64,000 nt of DNA from Rubrivivax sp. A210 (GTDB lineage Bacteria; Pseudomonadota; Gammaproteobacteria; Burkholderiales; Burkholderiaceae_C). The notes beneath the pieces are model-generated. The model saw only the letters and a list, made by a program, of their open reading frames with translations, made no database searches and was not told the origin of the DNA. The position numbers were made by a program, and so were the translations under genes. Shown piece by piece: positions 54,094 through 64,000 of this stretch. The stretch is from positions 124,001 to 188,000 of the forward strand of contig NZ_CAJGBN010000023.1 of assembly GCF_904426505.1 (NCBI RefSeq), given 5' to 3'. The number at the start of each line of letters is the position of its first letter. Positions within the stretch are counted from its first letter, which is position 1.

Positions 54094-54744
54094 TCAGCGC
54101 CAACCGGGGCGGCGGCGCAGCGCCAGGCCGGCCAGGCCGGCCAGGCCGGCCAGCAGCAGCGCGGCTGCCGCCGGCTCGGGCACGGCGGCGATGTTGTCCA
54201 CGCCCAGCGTGGCGGCAATGAAATCGCTGCCGGTGGGCGCGGCGGCTATGGCCGAGTGGTAGAGCCGGAGCTCGAACACATCGAGCACCGCCCCGGCGCC
54301 CGTGAGCGCCGCGGGCACGACGGGAAAGAAGACGTGCTGCCAGCCGCTGCCCGCCGCCAGCGTGACGGGCACCGTGGAATACGGACCCGACAGCCACAGG
54401 CGCAGGCTCAGATCGGTACTGCCGAGGTTGTTGACATCCATCGCGATGCCGCCCACGCCGGCCGCGGTGTAGTTGCCGGCCCAGGCGGGCCCGGCGATGG
54501 CGATCAGCCGCCCCCCCGCGCCGGCAAAGCCGCTGGACTGCAGCAGCAGGTAGGCGTCGCCCGCGCCGTCCGGGCCGCCGTCGGCCACCGCCCTGGGCGG
54601 CGTCGGGTTGCCCGAGCCGCTGAACCAGCCCTGGGTATTGCCGGCGCCAAAGCCATCCACGTTGCCGCTGGTGATGGCGGCGGCCGGCTGGGCCAGGGTC
54701 GCCAGGCCGAACAGCAACGCGCCATGGCGCAAGAGTCCTCGCAT
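54094..54744 (-). CDS. PEP-CTERM sorting-domain protein
   Basis: A 216-residue exported protein. Signal peptide MRGLLRHGALLFGLATLAQP ending AAA. The C-terminus is AVPEPAAAALLLAGLAGLAG then LALRRRPGWR. The beta-rich body (YLLLQSSGFAGAGGRL, GGIAMDVNNLGSTDLSLRLW) resembles carbohydrate-binding-type jelly rolls but has no firm match. GGGGAG precedes the ATG. It is the first gene of a unit with the PEP-CTERM sugar dehydrogenase. Confidence 0.87.
   Translation of the reverse strand: MRGLLRHGALLFGLATLAQPAAAITSGNVDGFGAGNTQGWFSGSGNPTPPRAVADGGPDGAGDAYLLLQSSGFAGAGGRLIAIAGPAWAGNYTAAGVGGIAMDVNNLGSTDLSLRLWLSGPYSTVPVTLAAGSGWQHVFFPVVPAALTGAGAVLDVFELRLYHSAIAAAPTGSDFIAATLGVDNIAAVPEPAAAALLLAGLAGLAGLALRRRPGWR
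54124..54150. repeat. three tandem copies of a 9-bp unit inside a PEP-CTERM helix
   Basis: CAGGCCGGC is repeated three times in frame, encoding the repeated LAG of the membrane helix of the gene at 54094. Gain or loss of a unit would change helix length by three residues. Confidence 0.9.
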
Positions 54745-54880
54745 CGACGTCTCCCCGTACGGGTTTGCGGCAAGTCCTGGGCGCTTGCATGCCCCCGGTT
54801 TACGCTGGCCCGGCGTGCGCCATTCCGCAGGGGTTCTAGGGGGATGTCGGGGAAGGTCCGTGCAAGGCCGCCAAAAGCGG

Positions 54881-54906
54881 CGCCGCTTGCGCTAACGCAA
54901 GCGGCG
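54881..54906. other. strong perfect hairpin in a divergent intergenic region
   Basis: An 11-bp perfect stem CGCCGCTTGCG / CGCAAGCGGCG with loop CTAA, 79 bases before the HD-GYP gene start. No T-run follows. It could be a leader structure or a protein-binding site. Confidence 0.6.
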
Positions 54907-54984
54907 CGAGGCCGCGCGCACGCAGCATTCATTTCTGGCCGGATCGGGGGTATCTGGCGTGGACGGCTGGGACTGAGGGACAAC

Positions 54985-56109
54985 GTGGGAAGCCAATTGA
55001 CCGGGCGCACGATTCTGGTCGTCGACGACAACCCCGAGAACCTCATCGTGCTGGGCGAATTGCTGCTGGCCCAGCACAAGGTACGCACCGCCAACTCGGG
55101 CGAGCGCGCGCTGCACCTGGCGCGCCAGGCGCCGCTGCCCGACCTGGTGCTGCTCGACGTGATGATGCCGGGCATGAGCGGCTACGAGGTGCTCGAAGGC
55201 CTGCGCGCCGACCCGCTGACGCGCGACATCCCGGTCATCTTCGTCACCGCGATGAGCGGCGTCGAGGACGAGCAGCACGGGCTGGAACTGGGCGCGGTCG
55301 ACTACGTCACCAAGCCTTTGCACCCGGCCATCGTGCTGGCGCGCGTGAACACCCACCTCGAGCTGAAGTCGGCGCGCGACCATCTGCAGCACCAGAACGC
55401 CAGGCTGGAGGTCGAGATCGCCCGCCGCATGCACGAGAACCAGGTCGTGCAGGACGTGACCATCCACGCGCTGGCGCGGCTGGCCGAGATGCGCGACGAG
55501 GAAACCGGCAACCACATCGTGCGCACCCAGGACTACGTGGAGCAGCTGGCCAAGCTGGCGCGCGCCCACCCGCGCTTTGCCGCCGCGCTCAACGAGCGCA
55601 CGGTCGTCCTGATCAGCAAGTCGGCGCCGCTGCACGACATCGGCAAGGTAGGCATCCCCGACCACATCCTGCACAAGCCGGGCAAGCTGAACGCCGACGA
55701 GTGGGGCGAGATGCAGACCCATGCCAAGCGTGGCGCCGATGCCATACGCAAGGCCATCAGCGACACCACGGAAGCGGCCGAGTTCCTCGACTACGCCATC
55801 GACATCGCGCAGTCTCATCACGAGCGCTGGGACGGCAGCGGCTACCCTGATCATCTGGCCGGCGAGGCCATCCCGCTGGCGGCGCGGCTGATGGCCATCG
55901 CCGATGTCTTCGACGCCCTCATTTCGCGCCGCGTCTACAAGGCGCCGTTTACGCCCGACGAGGCTTACCGCCTGATGGCCGAGCAGCGTGGCCGCCACTT
56001 CGACCCCGACCTGCTCGACATCTTCCTCGGTGCCTTTGGCGAGTTCTGCGCCATCGCGAGCCGCTACCCCGACACGCCGGCGCCGCCCGGAAGCTCGCCG
56101 CCGCACTGA
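54985..56109 (+). CDS. response regulator with HD-GYP c-di-GMP phosphodiesterase domain
   Basis: A 374-residue cytosolic protein. The receiver domain comes first (ILVVDDNPENL, phospho-aspartate in VLLDVMMPG, TAMSG, YVTKPLHP). The HD-GYP domain follows: EMRDEETGNHIVRTQ, SAPLHDIGKVGIPD, SHHERWDGSGYPD and ADVFDALIS. All catalytic HD and GYP residues are present, so it should degrade c-di-GMP when phosphorylated. The start is GTG at 54985, preceded by GAGGGA; there is no suitable ATG. A giant hybrid kinase gene begins 6 bp after the stop and is its probable partner. Confidence 0.93.
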   Translation: MGSQLTGRTILVVDDNPENLIVLGELLLAQHKVRTANSGERALHLARQAPLPDLVLLDVMMPGMSGYEVLEGLRADPLTRDIPVIFVTAMSGVEDEQHGLELGAVDYVTKPLHPAIVLARVNTHLELKSARDHLQHQNARLEVEIARRMHENQVVQDVTIHALARLAEMRDEETGNHIVRTQDYVEQLAKLARAHPRFAAALNERTVVLISKSAPLHDIGKVGIPDHILHKPGKLNADEWGEMQTHAKRGADAIRKAISDTTEAAEFLDYAIDIAQSHHERWDGSGYPDHLAGEAIPLAARLMAIADVFDALISRRVYKAPFTPDEAYRLMAEQRGRHFDPDLLDIFLGAFGEFCAIASRYPDTPAPPGSSPPH

Positions 56110-56115
56110 GCGAGC

Positions 56116-61641
<5,526 letters not shown>

Positions 61642-61664
61642 GCGGCCGAGCGCCCGCAGGCCTG

Positions 61665-62663
61665 CTAGTCCACCTTGGCCCCCGAGGCCTTGACCACCGC
61701 GGCCCATTTGCGGGTCTCGGCGTCGATGAAGCGCGCAAACTCCGCCGGCACCATGCCGCTGGGAATGGCGCCCTGGGCCTGCAGGCGCTCCTTGATGGCG
61801 GCCGTGCCCAGGGCCTTGGCGGTTTCCTGCTGCACGCGGGCCACGATCTCGGCCGGCGTGCCGGCCGGCGCCAGCAGGCCGAACCAGGAGCTGGCCTCGT
61901 AGCCGGCCAGCGCCTGGCCGCCGACCTCGGCCACCGTGGGTAGATCGGGCAGGGCTGCCGAACGCTGGGCGCTGGTGACAGCCAGGGCGTCGAGGCGGCC
62001 GCTCTTGATGTGGGGCAGGGCCGAGGGCAGGTTGTCGAACATGAGATCGACGTTGCCGGCCATCAGGTCGATCAGCGCCGGCCCCGAGCCGCGGTAGGGC
62101 AGGTGCAGCATGAAGGTGCCGGTCAGGCTCTTGAACAGCTCGCCCGCGAGGTGGATGCTGGTGCCGTTGCCCGAGCTGGCCATGTTGAGCCGGCCCGGGT
62201 TGGCGCGCGCCGCCTTCACCAGATCGGCCACCGAGCGTATGCCGTACTTCCGGGCCGTGGCCGGGTTCAGCACCAGCACATTGGGCACGCCGGCCACCAG
62301 CGTGACGGGGGCGAAGTCGCGCACATGGTCATACGGCATCTTCGGGTAGAGCGACGGGTTGATGGCGTGCGTGCCCACCGTGCCCATCAGGAAGGTGTAG
62401 CCGTCGTTCGGCGCCTTGGCCACCTCGGCGGCGCCGGTATTGCCGCCGGCGCCGGGCTTGTTGTCGACGACGAAGGGCTGGCCGAAGGCGCGCTGCAACT
62501 CGGGCGCGATGGCGCGCGCCAGGATGTCGGTGGTGCCGCTGGCGGCGAAGGGCACGACGATGCGCACCGGCTTGGCCGGCCAGGCGCCCTGGGCGCGGGT
62601 GGCGCGGGGCAGGGCAGTCGTGGCCGCTGCGGCGGCGAGGAGGTGGCGGCGGGATATCGTCAT
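61665..62663 (-). CDS. Bug-family (TctC) tripartite tricarboxylate transporter receptor
   Basis: A 332-residue exported solute-binding protein. The N-terminus [20 protein letters not shown] with ATRAQ is a Tat- or Sec-type signal. Family motifs: [78 protein letters not shown] and [13 protein letters not shown]. Bug proteins bind carboxylates or aromatic acids in the periplasm and are hugely expanded in Burkholderiales. No tctAB membrane genes are adjacent, so it is an orphan receptor. Confidence 0.95.
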   Translation of the reverse strand: MTISRRHLLAAAAATTALPRATRAQGAWPAKPVRIVVPFAASGTTDILARAIAPELQRAFGQPFVVDNKPGAGGNTGAAEVAKAPNDGYTFLMGTVGTHAINPSLYPKMPYDHVRDFAPVTLVAGVPNVLVLNPATARKYGIRSVADLVKAARANPGRLNMASSGNGTSIHLAGELFKSLTGTFMLHLPYRGSGPALIDLMAGNVDLMFDNLPSALPHIKSGRLDALAVTSAQRSAALPDLPTVAEVGGQALAGYEASSWFGLLAPAGTPAEIVARVQQETAKALGTAAIKERLQAQGAIPSGMVPAEFARFIDAETRKWAAVVKASGAKVD

Positions 62664-62758
62664 GGGCTGGGGCTCTGGGCAGGCAGTCGGAAGCGGTGTG
62701 CCCCAGTGTGCCCCGCACCCCGGCCCGACACAGCCGGGGCCTGCCCTTAGGCGCTGGC

Positions 62759-63808
62759 TCAGTCGCCCTTGCCGCGACCGCGGAACAGGCGCAGCGCCAC
62801 CAGCCCGGCCAGCGCCAGCCCCGACAGCGTCAGCGTGCCGGGCTCGGGCAGCGGCCGCGGCGCGCTGGCCGCAGCCGCCGGGTCGGCGACCAGGTTGGTG
62901 ACTCTGAAGCCGTGGTCCTGCTCCAGCGGATCGGCTGCCGCCAGCACCACCGGCAGCGAACCGCCTCCGCCGGCGCGCCGGCGCGGCTCGGCAATCACGG
63001 TGACGTTGCCGCAGACCTTGGGCACCATCACCGCGTAGACGCGGCCGGCGGCGTCGGCCGCCTCGTACAGCGCCGCCGGCTCGGTGTGGCCGTCGGTGAA
63101 ATTGACGCGCGTACCTACGCACAGCGTGAGGCCGTAGGTCATGGCCATGCTGGCGGGGTCGAAGACACGCCCGCTGCCCAAGGCGCGAATGCCGTCGCGG
63201 TCTATCACCAGCTGGTCGGCCGGCTTGCCGACGCGCACCTGGGCGGCGATGAGGCGCACCACCTCGGGCGGCAGGGCGGCCGCCTCCAGCGCCTGCTCCA
63301 CCGTGCCGCGGTAGGGATTGCCGCCCGGCTTGCCCCACAGGCAGTGGCGGCGCAGCGCCAGCGGCGGCGCGCTGGCGGCCTCGGGCGCCTTCAGGCGTTC
63401 GGCCCAGCGCACCTTGAGCGGATGGACGGCCGGCAGCGGCAGGCCTTCGAAGGTCTCGCCCGCTGCCAGGCGCGGCGGACCCGGCTCGGGCCGCGGCGCC
63501 AGCTGCATGACGCCGGCCACGGCGGCCAGCAGCGTGAAGGCCAGGCCGGGCCCGGCCCAGTGGCGCAGCGCTTCCATCCAGCGGCGCAGCGGCACGAACC
63601 AGGTCCGCCGCCGCCGGCGCCCGGCTCCGGCCTGCAGCCGGGGCAGGCGCGGCAACAGGCCCTGCCAGCCACAGGCCGCATCGTCGCAGTGGTAGTGGCG
63701 CAGGCCGGCCGCGGCCCCGGCCGGCCGCCTGGCACCGCTGCGCCACACGCCGAGTCCGCACTGGGGGCAGCGCTGGACATAACTGGAACGGGCAGAGTGG
63801 GCAGGCAT
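62759..63808 (-). CDS. zinc-ribbon membrane protein with PEP-CTERM-like end
   Basis: A 349-residue protein of unusual build. The N-terminus has a zinc-ribbon-like [10 protein letters not shown] with a second pair (HCDDAACGW), then a basic stretch [14 protein letters not shown] and one membrane helix (~[20 protein letters not shown]). The following ~220 residues are presumably periplasmic. The C-terminus [20 protein letters not shown] then [10 protein letters not shown] looks like a PEP-CTERM signal. There is no cleavable signal peptide. Start is uncertain: ATG at 63808 or 63829, neither with a ribosome site. Function unknown. Confidence 0.75.
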   Translation of the reverse strand: MPAHSARSSYVQRCPQCGLGVWRSGARRPAGAAAGLRHYHCDDAACGWQGLLPRLPRLQAGAGRRRRRTWFVPLRRWMEALRHWAGPGLAFTLLAAVAGVMQLAPRPEPGPPRLAAGETFEGLPLPAVHPLKVRWAERLKAPEAASAPPLALRRHCLWGKPGGNPYRGTVEQALEAAALPPEVVRLIAAQVRVGKPADQLVIDRDGIRALGSGRVFDPASMAMTYGLTLCVGTRVNFTDGHTEPAALYEAADAAGRVYAVMVPKVCGNVTVIAEPRRRAGGGGSLPVVLAAADPLEQDHGFRVTNLVADPAAAASAPRPLPEPGTLTLSGLALAGLVALRLFRGRGKGD

Positions 63809-63915
63809 CGCGGCGGCGGGCCCGCGCATCCGCTCATCGGAGGCAGGGGCTCAATCCTTGATCGGCCCCCGCCGCCGCGATTGGAGGACCGAAGTCACAC
63901 CCGGCCCTCGGTCGG

Positions 63916-64000
63916 CTAGAGCTTCAGCTCCAGCCGCAGCTGCCAGTTGGCATAGCTGGGGTTCAGCGTGCGCGAGCTGTCACGCGTGGTGGCGGTGACG
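63916..64000 (-). CDS. C-terminal end of a gene, possibly an outer-membrane barrel (partial)
   Basis: Only the last 27 codons are inside the window. They read VTATTRDSSRT followed by LNPSYANWQLRLELKL and a stop. The alternating polar/hydrophobic final strand is compatible with the last beta-strand of an outer-membrane barrel, but this is weak evidence. The 5' part lies beyond base 64000. Confidence 0.4.
   Translation of the reverse strand, partial: VTATTRDSSRTLNPSYANWQLRLELKL

Overview
The window is 64 kb of GC-rich DNA (sampled 60-base lines run about 65-72% G+C) packed with genes on both strands. It is most likely chromosomal DNA of a betaproteobacterium of the order Burkholderiales, near Rubrivivax, Leptothrix or Ideonella. 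The pointers are PilA followed by two PglL-type pilin glycosyltransferases, a Bug-type (TctC) binding protein, five PEP-CTERM proteins, FadD, two-subunit transhydrogenase and many multi-PAS kinases. The placement is inferred from gene content. No tRNA, rRNA, CRISPR array, insertion sequence or prophage was seen.

Left part (1-10.6 kb): the 3' end of a PP2C phosphatase gene, an FHA protein, a metallo-beta-lactamase-fold cyclic-nucleotide phosphodiesterase, and pilA behind a clear sigma-54 promoter with reiterated upstream sites. Then come two O-antigen-ligase/PglL paralogues separated by a 3 x 20-bp tandem repeat, moaC, bepA, a small holin-like membrane protein, a SWIB protein with a histone-H1-like tail, and a SnoaL-like protein.

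Accessory patch (10.6-18.2 kb): a lone single-chain restriction-modification gene broken by a one-base frameshift, with lower G+C than its surroundings. It is followed by the only long gene-free stretch (13678-14559), which is built from large imperfect inverted repeats. Next are a secreted ten-haem cytochrome c carrying Ig-like and Calx-beta modules and a PEP-CTERM protein.

Centre (18.2-38.6 kb): DNA maintenance genes (uvrA, recQ, ssb) and a SLOG-plus-two-2TM membrane protein of the nucleotide-sensor/effector type. Then an SDR-Nudix pair, pntAB, a PEP-CTERM protein, a fadD-amidase-rsmE-yidB series, an AmpG-like transporter with a Tat-exported protein, and purC.

Right part (38.6-64 kb): signalling dominates. 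There are two overlapping LuxR-type regulators, an FHA-EAL fusion, a hybrid kinase downstream of purB-pyrF, and an HD-GYP response regulator next to a 1841-residue hybrid kinase. Both cyclic-di-GMP enzymes are of degrading type and no GGDEF protein is present. Between and after them lie a HAD hydrolase, two overlapping DUF3667 paralogues, a cation:proton antiporter, an acyl-CoA ligase, a PEP-CTERM sugar dehydrogenase with a PEP-CTERM partner, a Bug protein, a zinc-ribbon PEP-CTERM protein and the end of a gene that may encode an outer-membrane barrel. The leads most worth following are the SLOG/2TM protein, the Calx-beta decahaem cytochrome, the inverted-repeat element beside the broken restriction gene, the pilA regulatory region and the PEP-CTERM set.
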